In this document: one piece after another, positions 28,048 through 36,362 of the stretch
Layout: each line of letters opens with the position of its first letter
Position numbering within the stretch: position 1 is the stretch's first letter
Source of the DNA: CAZRDB01 sp964598695
GTDB taxonomy: Bacteria; Armatimonadota; Zipacnadia; UBA1398
Assembly: GCA_964598695.1 (NCBI GenBank)
Contig: CAZRDB010000004.1
Coordinates: 1-60,816 of the forward strand
Direction: 5' to 3'
Length of the DNA: 60,816 bases
Notes under the pieces: model-generated
What the model saw: the letters and a program-made list of their open reading frames with translations, nothing else
What the model was told of the DNA's origin: nothing
Databases searched by the model: none
Program-made: the position numbers and the translations under genes

Positions 28048-29256
28048 CTATCGGTCGGTGACCCCGCCCGCGCCGAGGCCGAGGAGCCGGAACTCGGTCC
28101 CCGTGCTCTCGGGGTGCTTCTCCGCAAGGAGCGTCAGCCGCACCCGATGCGGGCCCGGGCCGAGGTCGCGGGCCGTCTCCGTCGTGCCGCGCCAGCTCCC
28201 CCAGTCCTGGTCGAACCACGAGTCACGGACGACCGGCGGTCGGTCGTCGACCTCGATGCGGACCATCCCCATCGGGCCCCGAACGCGGTAGACCATGTCG
28301 AGGACGACGGAGCCCATCAGCTCGAACTCGACGACCGATCCTGGCTGGTCGGCCCGCCAGCACTGGTCGGCCCCGTCGTAGGTCCAGCCGTCGTTCCGGG
28401 TCGGCGTGAGCGCATCGGCCTCGTAGAGGGCGACGTGCTCGAAGAGGTTGGAGAGCAGGGGCGCGGGGAGCGGGGCGACCTCGGCGGTCGGGTCGCTCGG
28501 GAGCGCGCCGGTGCGAACCGCTTCGATCAGGTCGGTGACGAACGAGGCTGCATAGCCGTGGCCGCGATCGTTCGGGTGGACCACGTCGGCCATGACATCC
28601 TCCCACGCGAGGCGGCCGGCCTGGATCTCCGGCCACAGCGCGTCGCGGAAGCTGAGCATCGGAAGGCCGTAGTGCGCGCCCACCTTGCCGTGCCACTCCT
28701 GGGCGTTCGTGGGGGCCGGGTCGCCCTGGGCCATCATGAACAGGAGCACGACCGCCGGCTCGTTCGGCTGGCTGAGGATCTGGCGCACGAGGCCCTCGAG
28801 CGTCTCGGCCGCGGAGCTGAAGTTGGGGTCGTTGGCGCCGTACTCCACCACGACGAGGTCGGGGCGCCGGGAGAGCAGGTCGCGCTCGGCGCGCAACGCG
28901 CCGTAGTTCGACCCCGTCGCGCCGATGCCCGCGTTCACGAGCGTGACCTCGGTCCCGGGGTAGGTCTCCCGCAGCCAGGCCGCGATCCGGTTGCCGTACC
29001 GGAACTCCTCGCGGCTCGCCGAGGCGCCCGCGGTGATCGACCCGCCGATCACGCCGAGGGTGACCGCCTCACCCGCGGCCGCCTTCTCGAGCACCCGCGC
29101 GAGGCGCGTGAGGTCGCCGGGGCTGACGAGGGCCCGCTGACGGAGGGCGGCCTCGTCGGGGCCGCCCTGGGCGACACAGAGCCCCTGCGCGAGCACGAGG
29201 CCCGTCCCCAGCAGGGCGGGTACGAGCGCGGACTGGCCGATCCGAGTTGCGAACAT
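28048..29256 (-). CDS. exported SGNH/GDSL-family esterase
   Basis: 402 aa. A signal peptide (SALVPALLGTGLVLAQGLCVAQ) is followed by an SGNH hydrolase domain: nucleophile block VTLGVIGGSITAG (Ser about 73), oxyanion Gly in LVNAGIGATGSNYG, Asn in VVEYGANDPN, and the Asp-His block ADVVHPNDRGHGY (about 219-231). The C-terminal about 140 residues are a beta-rich module of unknown type. SGNH enzymes deacetylate or de-esterify carbohydrates and lipids; with the glycosidases nearby, a carbohydrate esterase role is plausible. It lies 18 bp downstream of the arginine-deiminase-like gene and is the last of its run. Confidence 0.88.
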   Translation of the reverse strand: MFATRIGQSALVPALLGTGLVLAQGLCVAQGGPDEAALRQRALVSPGDLTRLARVLEKAAAGEAVTLGVIGGSITAGASASREEFRYGNRIAAWLRETYPGTEVTLVNAGIGATGSNYGALRAERDLLSRRPDLVVVEYGANDPNFSSAAETLEGLVRQILSQPNEPAVVLLFMMAQGDPAPTNAQEWHGKVGAHYGLPMLSFRDALWPEIQAGRLAWEDVMADVVHPNDRGHGYAASFVTDLIEAVRTGALPSDPTAEVAPLPAPLLSNLFEHVALYEADALTPTRNDGWTYDGADQCWRADQPGSVVEFELMGSVVLDMVYRVRGPMGMVRIEVDDRPPVVRDSWFDQDWGSWRGTTETARDLGPGPHRVRLTLLAEKHPESTGTEFRLLGLGAGGVTDR

Positions 29257-29274
29257 GCCGGTTCCTCCCGTCGC

Positions 29275-30588
29275 CTAGGGCTGCGGCTCGCGCCGGAGCA
29301 CCTGGACGCAGCAGTGGGCCGCTCCGTAGCCGCCCGTCAGGTTGTGGAAGTCCATCCAAGTGGCGTCGACGCCCGTCAGGCGCGAGCGGTACTCCTGCGA
29401 GACGCCGTCGATCGCGAGGATCCGCTCGGGACCGACGCAGAGGAAGTTGACGCCATAGCGGAGCTGATCCGCGTTGGGGACGGGGATCAGCGTCATGCCC
29501 ATCTCGTTCTCCAGGAAGGCCTGGAAGTCGCCGTCGGCCGTACGGAGGGCGTAGTGGTCCTCGTCCCACTCGTAGACATCGACCGTGCACCGGCGCTCGG
29601 GCAGGGCCGGCTTCACGACCCGGCCCTCGGCGTCGCGAACATCCATCCGCTCCTCGACGAGCACGGCGCGGGTGGGACCGAGGAGATTGAAGAAGGTGTC
29701 GAGGTGCATCTGGTCCTGCTTCTGCCACGGGTCCTTGACCACGACCACGCGCCTCGTGCCGAACACGGCGTGTGTGAGGAGCTGCCGGACGCCCTCGGCG
29801 TTGGTGCGAAGCCCCTGGCCGAGGAACGCCGTCTCGCCCGCGGGGAGGAAGTCTCCTCCCTCGAGCCTCCCGTCACCCGTGACCTCATAGATCGGCTCGA
29901 CGCCCAGCTTGCCGAGCACGAAGCGGAGGATCCGTGTCTCGACGGCCCGCTGCTCGGAGTTCATGCGGGCCATCACCACGCCGCGCGCTGTGGTGATCTG
30001 CTGGTCGCGGCAGAAGTACAGGTTCATCACCGGCGCCAGCTCGTAGGTGGCCGTGTACCGCGTGTTGGGGACCAGGCTGGGCCGCAGCCGCACGGTCGGG
30101 CAGTCGAGGATCGCGCGGACCAGCGCGGACGGGTGCAGCGCCGCGATGACCCCCTCGATGTACCGCGTCTGCTCGGCCTGCTCCTCGATGGGCAACGCGC
30201 TCGCGTCGATGGTCACGAACCCCCGCGCGAAGGCCCGTAGCTCGTCGAGCGCCGGCCCCGGCAGGGGATGGCCCGTCGCGTCGACGGTCCCCGCAAGCAG
30301 CGTCGCGACGACCGTGTGAACGCGGGCGCCCCGGGCCTCGAGCAGTTCGATGTACCGCCGGTGCTCGGTCGCGGCGCCCTCGAGGTCGAAGGGCCGCTCG
30401 AACAGGGCCGCCTCGGGGTGGAGAACTCCCAGGAACAGCTCCTCGCCCGGCGTGTGGAGCAGCACCTCGACCGGCCGATCCCACTCGGCCCGGCACCCGA
30501 CCTGCAGCCCGCCTTGGCCGGCGGCCAGGGGGGCGAGCAGCAGCAGCAGGAGCGCGCCCAGCGCGCGCGTACGTGCGGGGGAGACCAT
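29275..30588 (-). CDS. exported arginine deiminase-family protein
   Basis: 437 aa. The ADI/guanidino-group-modifying fold is clear, with all catalytic positions present: Asp195 (NLYFCRDQQITTARG), Glu243 (GRLEGGDFLPAG), His295 and Asp297 (QMHLDTFFNLL) and Cys426 in the GGYGAAHCCVQ end, which matches the GGGHC of classical ADI. Unlike cytoplasmic ArcA, it begins with a clear signal peptide (ALGALLLLLLAPLAAGQ). It should therefore hydrolyse arginine (to citrulline and ammonia), or a related guanidino compound or peptidyl-arginine, outside the cytoplasm. No arcB, arcC or antiporter gene is adjacent, so an ATP-yielding pathway is not supported. It lies between a fucosidase gene and an SGNH hydrolase gene. 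Substrate unknown. Confidence 0.88.
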   Translation of the reverse strand: MVSPARTRALGALLLLLLAPLAAGQGGLQVGCRAEWDRPVEVLLHTPGEELFLGVLHPEAALFERPFDLEGAATEHRRYIELLEARGARVHTVVATLLAGTVDATGHPLPGPALDELRAFARGFVTIDASALPIEEQAEQTRYIEGVIAALHPSALVRAILDCPTVRLRPSLVPNTRYTATYELAPVMNLYFCRDQQITTARGVVMARMNSEQRAVETRILRFVLGKLGVEPIYEVTGDGRLEGGDFLPAGETAFLGQGLRTNAEGVRQLLTHAVFGTRRVVVVKDPWQKQDQMHLDTFFNLLGPTRAVLVEERMDVRDAEGRVVKPALPERRCTVDVYEWDEDHYALRTADGDFQAFLENEMGMTLIPVPNADQLRYGVNFLCVGPERILAIDGVSQEYRSRLTGVDATWMDFHNLTGGYGAAHCCVQVLRREPQP

Positions 30589-30615
30589 CGGGGCTCACGA
30601 CTCCTCTCACGTCAC

Positions 30616-30634
30616 GCCGCCGTTGTGCGGCGGC
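30616..30634 (-). terminator. hairpin after GH29 stop codon
   Basis: GCCGCCG-TTGTG-CGGCGGC, seven perfect GC-rich pairs with a 5-nt loop, lies directly against the GH29 stop at 30635 and 28 bp before the next start at 30588. There is no T-run, so it may be a transcript-stabilising or partial terminator element rather than a true terminator. Confidence 0.45.
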
Positions 30635-32044
30635 CTACCTCGGGGTGATCCGCAGCACGAAGGCATGGTCGCAGGGCTTCTCCGCGGGGAGCTTCGCGCG
30701 CAGGGCGTCCGGGTCGCGCCGCCACTCGAGCGGCTGCCCGAAGCCGATCAGGCGGACCTCGCCGATCTCGTCCGGGAACAACCGCAGGTTCGAGCCGAGG
30801 CTGCGGAGGACGGCCTCCCCGCCCTGCGGCCAGGCGAGCAGCGTCGCGTAGAGCGTCCGTCCCTTCGTCGTGAAGCGCACGTCCTCGCCCGTGAACGCCG
30901 CGCGCTGCGTGTCGGTGAAGCCGCCCTCGACCACGCGCGTCGGACCCTCGCCGTAGACCTTCCACGGCCGCGAGCCGTAGATCGCCTCTCCGTTGAGCCA
31001 CAGCCAGCGGCCGACCTCGAGGAGGATCGCCTCATCACCCTCGGGGATCGTCCCATCGGGCCGCGGGCCGATGTTGAGCAACAGCGCGCCGTTCTTGCTG
31101 ACGATGTCGACCAAGTCCTGGACGATCGAGCCGGGGCTCTTGTAGTCCTGCCCCTCGATGTAGCCCCAGGAGTTGCGCGAGACGGCGGTGTCGGTCTGCC
31201 AGAAGCAGGGGCGGGTGTCGCCGAGCTGGCCGCGCTCGACGTCGTAGACGGCGGCCTCGACGGGCATCGCCTCGTTCTTGTAGTTGATCGCGACGCCGCG
31301 GTTCCACTGGGCCCCCCGGTTGTAGTAGTAGGCCGCGAACCGCTTGAGGTGCTCGGCGAAGGCCGGCTGCTCGATCCACCAATCGAACCAGACGATCTGC
31401 GGCTCGTACCGGTCGACCAGCTCGATGAGCCGGGCGAGCCAGTCGTCGAGGAACTCCTCGTTCGGCTCCATCTTCTCGGGCTGCGCGGGGCCGTAGAGGC
31501 CCGTGTAGCGCGGATCCTGCACGTCCGACGGGTAGGCCATCCCGCCGTCGAAGAACCACCAGTGCTCGGCCCGGTGGCTCGAGAGGCCGAAGACCATCCA
31601 CTCCTCGCGCACGGCCTTGGCCAACTCGCCGATCAGGTCGCGCTTGGGGCCCATCTTGGCGGCGCACCACTCGGTGAGCTGGCTCTCGTACATCGCGAAG
31701 CCGTCGTGGTGCTCCGCGACCGGCACCACGAACTTCGCCCCGGCCCGGCGAAAGAGGTTGGCCCAGGCGGCCGGGTCGTAGCGCTCGGCCGTTAGCTGCG
31801 GGATGAAGTCCTTGTAGCCGAACTCGGTGTGCGGGCCGTATGTGGCGAGGTGGTGCTCGTACTCCCGGCTCCCCTGGAGGTACATCTGGCGCGGGTACCA
31901 CTCGTTGCCGAACGCGGGGACCGAGTACACCCCCCAGTGGATGAAGATGCCGAACTTGCCGTCCTGGTACCACTGTGGAACGGTGTAGCGGCGGAGCGAT
32001 TCCCAGGTGGGCTCGAAGGGTCCCTCGGGCAGCGTGAACCGCAT
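30635..32044 (-). CDS. alpha-L-fucosidase, GH29
   Basis: 469 aa. Removes terminal alpha-L-fucose with retention. The GH29 core begins at about 20: WYQDGKFGIFIHWGVYSVPAF, AKFVVPVAEHHDGFAMY, VREEWMVFGLSSHRAEHWWF, then the nucleophile Asp221 in IVWFDWWIEQPA. The C-terminal beta domain has LLLNIGPRPDGTIPE and WLWLNGEAIYGSRPW. No signal peptide is seen, so it should work in the cytoplasm on imported oligosaccharides. GAGGAGG lies 9 bp before the ATG at 32044. It heads a set of three (GH29, deiminase, SGNH), 67 bp after the THUMP methyltransferase gene. Confidence 0.95.
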   Translation of the reverse strand: MRFTLPEGPFEPTWESLRRYTVPQWYQDGKFGIFIHWGVYSVPAFGNEWYPRQMYLQGSREYEHHLATYGPHTEFGYKDFIPQLTAERYDPAAWANLFRRAGAKFVVPVAEHHDGFAMYESQLTEWCAAKMGPKRDLIGELAKAVREEWMVFGLSSHRAEHWWFFDGGMAYPSDVQDPRYTGLYGPAQPEKMEPNEEFLDDWLARLIELVDRYEPQIVWFDWWIEQPAFAEHLKRFAAYYYNRGAQWNRGVAINYKNEAMPVEAAVYDVERGQLGDTRPCFWQTDTAVSRNSWGYIEGQDYKSPGSIVQDLVDIVSKNGALLLNIGPRPDGTIPEGDEAILLEVGRWLWLNGEAIYGSRPWKVYGEGPTRVVEGGFTDTQRAAFTGEDVRFTTKGRTLYATLLAWPQGGEAVLRSLGSNLRLFPDEIGEVRLIGFGQPLEWRRDPDALRAKLPAEKPCDHAFVLRITPR

Positions 32045-32111
32045 TGCGCGCCTCCTCGGTGGTGAGTGTTGGGGAGTGTGGTTCGCGCGCGTGGCCCGAA
32101 GGCCTGCGCCC

Positions 32112-33164
32112 TCACGCGCGCCGGAGCAGGTACGCGCACGGGCGGAGGTTCGAGAGGATGGTCGCGACCGTCCGCTCGAGCTTGAGCCCGGGGGTCCGGT
32201 GGAGCACGCTCTGCATCAGCCGCCGCTCGGTCGTGTAGAGCACCGCGCGCCCCCCTGGGCGGAGCACCCGGACCAGTTCCCGGATGAGCCCCGGGTAGAG
32301 GTGGCGGTTGCTCGTGTGGGTGCCCGTCCGACGGCCGAAGGGCAGGTCGCTCACGACGCGGTCGAGGCTCTCGGCGGCGAGCGGCAGGGCACGCGCATCC
32401 CACCGCGCAAGCCCGACCGGCGCCTCGGCGAACTGCGCGTTCCGCCGGGCGAGCGCCAGCTCGTTGGCCGAGATGTCGCCGCCGAGCGCCGTGAGGTGCG
32501 GCCAGCCGAGCACGGCCTCGATGGGGATGGTGCCGGCGCCACAGGCGGGGTCGAGCAGCACCGTGCCGTGGGCCGGGTCGGCGAGCCACGCCAGCGAGTA
32601 GGCGACGCTGGCTTTGAGGGTCGTGTGGCCCGTCCCGACGCGGTTGCGCCGGTGGAGACTGCCCTCGGTGGTCAGCCGGATCCCGAGCAGCAACCGGTCG
32701 TCGGTCTGGTACGCCACAACCTCGATGTCGTGCTCCCGCAGGCTCACCGGCCAGCCGTACCCGGCCACCACCCCCGCCCCGATCGCCGCGGCAACCTCGG
32801 GCGAGCGGTAGTCGTGCTCGCCCGAGCGGTGGGCGGTGACGCGGAAGCGCGGGGGGCCGGCGGTGGGCGGCGAGATCCCCGCCAGCAGCGCCGCGCCGGT
32901 GGCAAGGTCGGTCGCCGCGGCCAGGCCCTCCATCCGTGCCAGCTCGGCACGGTCGGGGCTGAAGCCCTCGTACTGCGCCGCGACGACGTGGATGTGGTTC
33001 ACGGAGCGGAGCGCGAGCACGTCCCGTGGCGCGTGCGCGCTCTCGAAGAAGACCTTGCCGGGCTCGGTCGCACGGACGACGGCACCCGGCAGACGCCAAG
33101 CGACCTCCGCACTGACGACCTCCTCGAAGCCGGCGCAGAGGGTCGCGAAGTAGAGTGTGTTCAC
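32112..33164 (-). CDS. THUMP-domain RNA methyltransferase (Trm14/THUMPD3-like)
   Basis: 350 aa, GTG start 10 bp after the GYD gene stop. Methylates guanine N2 in RNA (tRNA or rRNA) using SAM. The N-terminal NFLD/THUMP region (about 1-160) starts MNTLYFATLCAGFEEVV; the Rossmann methyltransferase begins about 185 with TLLDPACGAGTIPIEA, GGDISANELALARRNA and the catalytic-type SDLPFGRRTG motif (a (D/N/S)-x-P-(F/Y) loop) near 263. SDLPFG is typical of Trm14/THUMPD3-like tRNA m2G6 enzymes rather than RlmL (NPPYG). No signal for another domain. Family sure; target position inferred. Confidence 0.9.
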   Translation of the reverse strand: MNTLYFATLCAGFEEVVSAEVAWRLPGAVVRATEPGKVFFESAHAPRDVLALRSVNHIHVVAAQYEGFSPDRAELARMEGLAAATDLATGAALLAGISPPTAGPPRFRVTAHRSGEHDYRSPEVAAAIGAGVVAGYGWPVSLREHDIEVVAYQTDDRLLLGIRLTTEGSLHRRNRVGTGHTTLKASVAYSLAWLADPAHGTVLLDPACGAGTIPIEAVLGWPHLTALGGDISANELALARRNAQFAEAPVGLARWDARALPLAAESLDRVVSDLPFGRRTGTHTSNRHLYPGLIRELVRVLRPGGRAVLYTTERRLMQSVLHRTPGLKLERTVATILSNLRPCAYLLRRA

Positions 33165-33174
33165 GTGCGGGGGA

Positions 33175-33432
33175 TCAGAACTCTTGGGCGTCCTGCGCGG
33201 CCATCGTCTCCGTGGTGAAGAGGCCGCCCTTGGTGATCTCCTGCAGGACCCGGTTCGCCGTCTTCATGTCCGGCGCTTCCCAGGCCCACACGAGGTCGTA
33301 GCTCCCGTAGGTGATCCAGGCCAGCGTCGAGCTGACCCCCTCGGGGAGGTCGGACTCCGGCAGTCCACGGAGTTGCTGGAGTCCCTCGCCGGTCTTGCCC
33401 GGAACGATCTTCACGAGCGTGATGAGCTTCAT
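33175..33432 (-). CDS. small GYD/ferredoxin-fold domain protein
   Basis: 85 aa from the ATG at 33432, which has GGGAGG upstream at 6-7 bp. Sequence MKLITLVKIVPGK ... TYGSYDLVWAWEAPDMKTANRVLQEI fits the GYD-type dimeric alpha-beta barrel (the G-x-YD motif is GSYDLVW). Such small proteins bind small ligands or act as regulators; function unknown. The open frame extends 27 codons upstream with no homology. Possibly coupled to the downstream THUMP gene. Confidence 0.72.
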   Translation of the reverse strand: MKLITLVKIVPGKTGEGLQQLRGLPESDLPEGVSSTLAWITYGSYDLVWAWEAPDMKTANRVLQEITKGGLFTTETMAAQDAQEF

Positions 33433-33516
33433 GAGACACCTCCCTGGTGGTCGCCGATCACAGAGGGAGTTCGCGCTCGCGCCGGGGGGCACCTGCCGGA
33501 AGCTCGTTGCCAACTC

Positions 33517-34584
33517 CTACGGCGTCATCGGCGCCGGCGGGGGCGCGGGCAGCGCCGCGCGCTCGCGGAGAACGCCCGCGAACGCGCCCTCCTCGCCGGG
33601 GTCGAGGGTCACCAGGCTGTAGGTCGACTGCTTCGCCCCCGTCGCGTCGGCCGCGGTGACCAGCGAGAGCACCACGGTCAGACCGGGCGTCTCCGAGACG
33701 CCGGGCGGGACGGTCAGGCCGGTCGCCTGGACGAAGCCGAAGCGCCCATCGCGGCAGGAGACGTGGTAGTCGCCGCGCAGGCGGTTCTCCTCGAGCGGGA
33801 GGTCGGGCCGCTCCCATACCGGCACCCGGAGCACCAGCGCCCCGCCGGCATCGGTCATCCGCTCCACCAGCCCCGTGGTGAAGCGGCCGCCGACGCGCAC
33901 GCGGGCCTGCCGCAGCGCCGCGCCCGTCGTGGCGACCAAGCACTCCACGCGCAGGACGCCGTAGGCCGGCATCAGCCGGAGCGAGCCCTCGAGCCCGAGC
34001 GGCGTCGCCGGGTCGGAGGCCAGGTCGCGCCGGACCAGCGGGAGGTAGTCGGGCGAGGCGTGGCCGAGCCACAGCGCGCGCGCATCGAGCGCGCTGGCGC
34101 GCGCGGTGGGGGTGCCGCTCTGGGGGATCGGGATCCAGTACCGTCCGGCGGCATCGGTGAGCGTCGAGCCGAGCACCGTGGCGCCGGTGCCGAGCTGCAC
34201 GGGGGCGTAGGGCACCGGCCGCCCGGTCACCCGGTCGGTGACGGTGCCGCCAACGCCCGCGCCTCGGCTCTGCAAGTAGACGGTGACCGCGCGGCCGGAC
34301 TTGACGCCGACCAGCGTCGCGCCCTCGTGCCACGGGCCCGCCGAGGCCTCCAGGATGAGCACGGGGGCGAAGGTCTCGGTCTCGAGGAGGAAGGCGCCCG
34401 AGGCGTCGCTCCGCGCCTCGGCCCGGACGCCGCCGGGGACGAGCAGACGCAGGCCGACATCGGCGATGGGCATCCGCGTCTCGCGGTCGAGCACCTCCCC
34501 GAGGATGACGACCCGTTCGGCGCGGGCCGGCAGGGCGAGGAGCAGCCCGCAGGCGAGACCGGTGACCCACAACGCGGAGCGCAT
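33517..34584 (-). CDS. exported protein with CarboxypepD_reg-like repeats
   Basis: 355 aa. Sec signal MRSALWVTGLACGLLLALPARA. Then repeated carboxypeptidase-regulatory-like beta-sandwich modules: ILGEVLDRETRMPIADVGLRLL with SDASGAFLLETE (about 25-80), VGGTVTDRVTGRPVPYAPVQL with LTDAAGRYWIPI (about 110-160), and a third, more diverged, around VLRVECLVATTGAALRQARVRV with TDAGGALVLRVP (about 205-260). No enzyme domain. Such modules are adhesive or structural. ATG at 34584 has GGAGAGG upstream. Stands between a GAF protein gene (103 bp) and the GYD gene (84 bp), whose roles give no further clue. Confidence 0.78.
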   Translation of the reverse strand: MRSALWVTGLACGLLLALPARAERVVILGEVLDRETRMPIADVGLRLLVPGGVRAEARSDASGAFLLETETFAPVLILEASAGPWHEGATLVGVKSGRAVTVYLQSRGAGVGGTVTDRVTGRPVPYAPVQLGTGATVLGSTLTDAAGRYWIPIPQSGTPTARASALDARALWLGHASPDYLPLVRRDLASDPATPLGLEGSLRLMPAYGVLRVECLVATTGAALRQARVRVGGRFTTGLVERMTDAGGALVLRVPVWERPDLPLEENRLRGDYHVSCRDGRFGFVQATGLTVPPGVSETPGLTVVLSLVTAADATGAKQSTYSLVTLDPGEEGAFAGVLRERAALPAPPPAPMTP

Positions 34585-34687
34585 GGCGCGTCCACCTCTC
34601 CGGGGCGGGCCTGACGGACCCTACCCGAATCCGTTGTCGGCAGGCGAGCGCTCCGGCTGAAGCGGCATGGGCGCGTCTGCCCCGTCG

Positions 34688-35173
34688 CTAGACGGCCTGC
34701 CGGGCTTCCTCGCAGAGGGCGGCGGTACGCTCCGCGATGCGCTCGAGCACCTCGCGGTCGCGCGGGGTGAAGGGCGCGAGGGCATGGGAGTCGATGTCCA
34801 GCTCGCCGACGATGGCCCCGCCGTGGAAGACGGGCACGACGACCTCGGACTGGACCGTGATGCTGCAGGAGAGGTAGTTGCTCTCCTGGCTGACATCCTG
34901 GACGACGAACGTCTCGCCCGTCTCGGCCGCCTGGCCGCAGATCCCGCGGCCGAAGGGGATCCGGTCGTGGTCGGTCGGGGCGCCGACGAAGGGGCCGAGG
35001 ACCAACTCGCGCGGTGAGGCGGGATCGACCAGGTAGTAGCCGACCCAGTCGTAGTGGGGGACGGTCTCGGCCAACGTCGCGCACACGGCCTGGAGCACCT
35101 CGCGGGCGTCGCCGCCCATCGCGAGGCGGTCCTCGACAGCCGCGAGCGCGGCGCTGAGCAAGTCATCGGTCAT
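34688..35173 (-). CDS. GAF-domain protein, free methionine-R-sulfoxide reductase-like
   Basis: 161 aa. A single GAF domain similar to fRMsr (YebR): DWVGYYLV, LVLGPFVG, FGRGICGQAAETGE, VVVPVFHGGAIVGELDIDS and FTPRDREVLERIAER. Of the three cysteines of E. coli fRMsr, the GVCG and IAC positions are present (GICG, YLSCS), but the first one (GPFQGKIAC) is replaced by GAPTDHD, so the recycling chemistry may differ or activity may be lost. I chose the ATG at 35173 (MTDDLLSAALA) where homology begins; the longer open frame is shadow. It lies 65 bp downstream of a ferredoxin-type aldo/keto reductase gene. Confidence 0.82.
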   Translation of the reverse strand: MTDDLLSAALAAVEDRLAMGGDAREVLQAVCATLAETVPHYDWVGYYLVDPASPRELVLGPFVGAPTDHDRIPFGRGICGQAAETGETFVVQDVSQESNYLSCSITVQSEVVVPVFHGGAIVGELDIDSHALAPFTPRDREVLERIAERTAALCEEARQAV

Positions 35174-35238
35174 CGGGATGCCTCCGTCGCCGTCGCCCTC
35201 TCGGGCCCGCGTGGGCCGAGAGGGGGCGGGTCCTGTCG

Positions 35239-36198
35239 TCAGACGATCCGGATCGCGAACAGCGGGCAGTGGGGCGCGCAGTAGCCGCAGAGGATACAGC
35301 GGTCGGGGTCGACGGTCGACTTGCCCTCCACCAGCGACAGCGCGTCGTTCTCGCAGTGCTCGACGCAGCTCCCGCAGCCGTTGCAGACGAACTGGAGGAT
35401 CGAGAGCTTCTTGGAGTGCAGCGCTGTGGCCTGGGCGAGGTCCTCGGCGATCGGCTCCTGGCGAGCCCAGCGGAGGTTCCACTCGACCTCGGCCGGCGTG
35501 ACCATCCCGAGGGCGAGCAGGTCGATGCACTCCTGACTGAAGACGAAGCCGAGCGCCTCCTCGCGCCGCGCGACGAGGTTGCCGCCTGCGAGCGCCTTCA
35601 TGCCGTAGATCAGCTTGCCCGCTTGGTGGGCATCGCCGATGGCGGCGAGCATCTCGTCCCGGGCGCCGTCGGTGATCCCGAGGCCGGTGAGGTTGACGAG
35701 CGGGTGGATCACATCGATCTCCGGCATCGCGCCAGCGACGCGCACCCCCTCGATCGAGTGGCAGCTCACGCCGACCATCCGGATCCGGCCGGCCGACTTC
35801 GCCTCGAGGAGCGCGTCGAGGCTCGGCCCCCACACCTCCCGGCTGTAGGCCATCCGCGCGCAGTGGCACAGCATGATGTCGATCACGTCACGCTGGAGGC
35901 TTCTCCGCGCCAGCTCGATGTGCTCCCGCGCGAGCGCGCCGTCGTCGCGGGCATGGGTCTTCGTCGAGATCGTCACCTCGCCCGAGAAGCCCTCGAGGCC
36001 GAGCGCGATGTGCTCGTACGTCCCGTAGACCGTAGCGGTGTCGAGGAAGGTGATCCCGCCCTCGACCGCCGCGCGGATGACGCGCGCTCCCTCCCGGGGG
36101 CTCAGGCCGCGCTGCAGGGGGCCCATCGGCAGGGCGCCGAGACCGAGACGGGTGACATTGCGCCCGAGCGCGGGGACGTACCGGGTCGCCAGTTCCAC
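35239..36198 (-). CDS. aldo/keto reductase with C-terminal 2[4Fe-4S] domain
   Basis: 319 aa, GTG start with AAGGAG 7 bp upstream. The AKR barrel keeps the tetrad: Asp and Tyr in FLDTATVYGTYEH, Lys in ISTKTHARD, His in MLCHCARMAYS. The C-terminus has two ferredoxin-type clusters: CNGCGSCVEHCENDAL and CILCGYCAPHCPLFAI. This fused type is common in anaerobes and uncultured bacteria, where it may couple sugar or aldehyde reduction to ferredoxin. Compare the second ferredoxin-AKR in this window at 43329-44378, which appears to have lost the tetrad. The open frame runs further upstream with no homology. Confidence 0.9.
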   Translation of the reverse strand: MELATRYVPALGRNVTRLGLGALPMGPLQRGLSPREGARVIRAAVEGGITFLDTATVYGTYEHIALGLEGFSGEVTISTKTHARDDGALAREHIELARRSLQRDVIDIMLCHCARMAYSREVWGPSLDALLEAKSAGRIRMVGVSCHSIEGVRVAGAMPEIDVIHPLVNLTGLGITDGARDEMLAAIGDAHQAGKLIYGMKALAGGNLVARREEALGFVFSQECIDLLALGMVTPAEVEWNLRWARQEPIAEDLAQATALHSKKLSILQFVCNGCGSCVEHCENDALSLVEGKSTVDPDRCILCGYCAPHCPLFAIRIV

Positions 36199-36238
36199 GT
36201 CGTGCTCCTTCGTGCCCCCCCGGCGCCCTCTCACGGTT

Positions 36239-36254
36239 GGGCGCCGACGCGCCC
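36239..36254. repeat. perfect inverted repeat in divergent promoter gap
   Basis: GGGCGC-CGAC-GCGCCC, six perfect pairs, in the 164-bp gap between the AKR gene (minus) and the GH36 gene (plus). It sits just downstream of a minus-strand -10-like element, so it would overlap the AKR transcript start or form a leader hairpin. Confidence 0.3.
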
Positions 36255-36266
36255 GTTCCTCCCGCC

Positions 36267-36275
36267 AGGATAGCA
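36267..36275 (-). promoter_or_regulatory. extended -10 (TGC-TATCCT) for AKR gene
   Basis: On the minus strand TGCTATCCT gives an extended -10 (TGN plus TATCCT), 69 bp upstream of the GTG at 36198. No good -35 is present, as is usual for extended -10 promoters. A very similar TGCTATCAT lies before the amidase gene at 58725. Confidence 0.45.
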
Positions 36276-36362
36276 CCCGGGGAACCGTGCAGGGCGGCTG
36301 ATGTACGCGGCGAACCCAACCGGGCCTGAACCCAGAGCCGCACTCGAGGGGGAGTCCCACCC

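Noticed and set aside
29275..30588. Agmatine deiminase or a standard cytoplasmic ArcA.
   Set aside because: The LEGGD, MHLDT and GGxxxHC positions fit the arginine deiminase group, and the signal peptide argues against a cytoplasmic ArcA.
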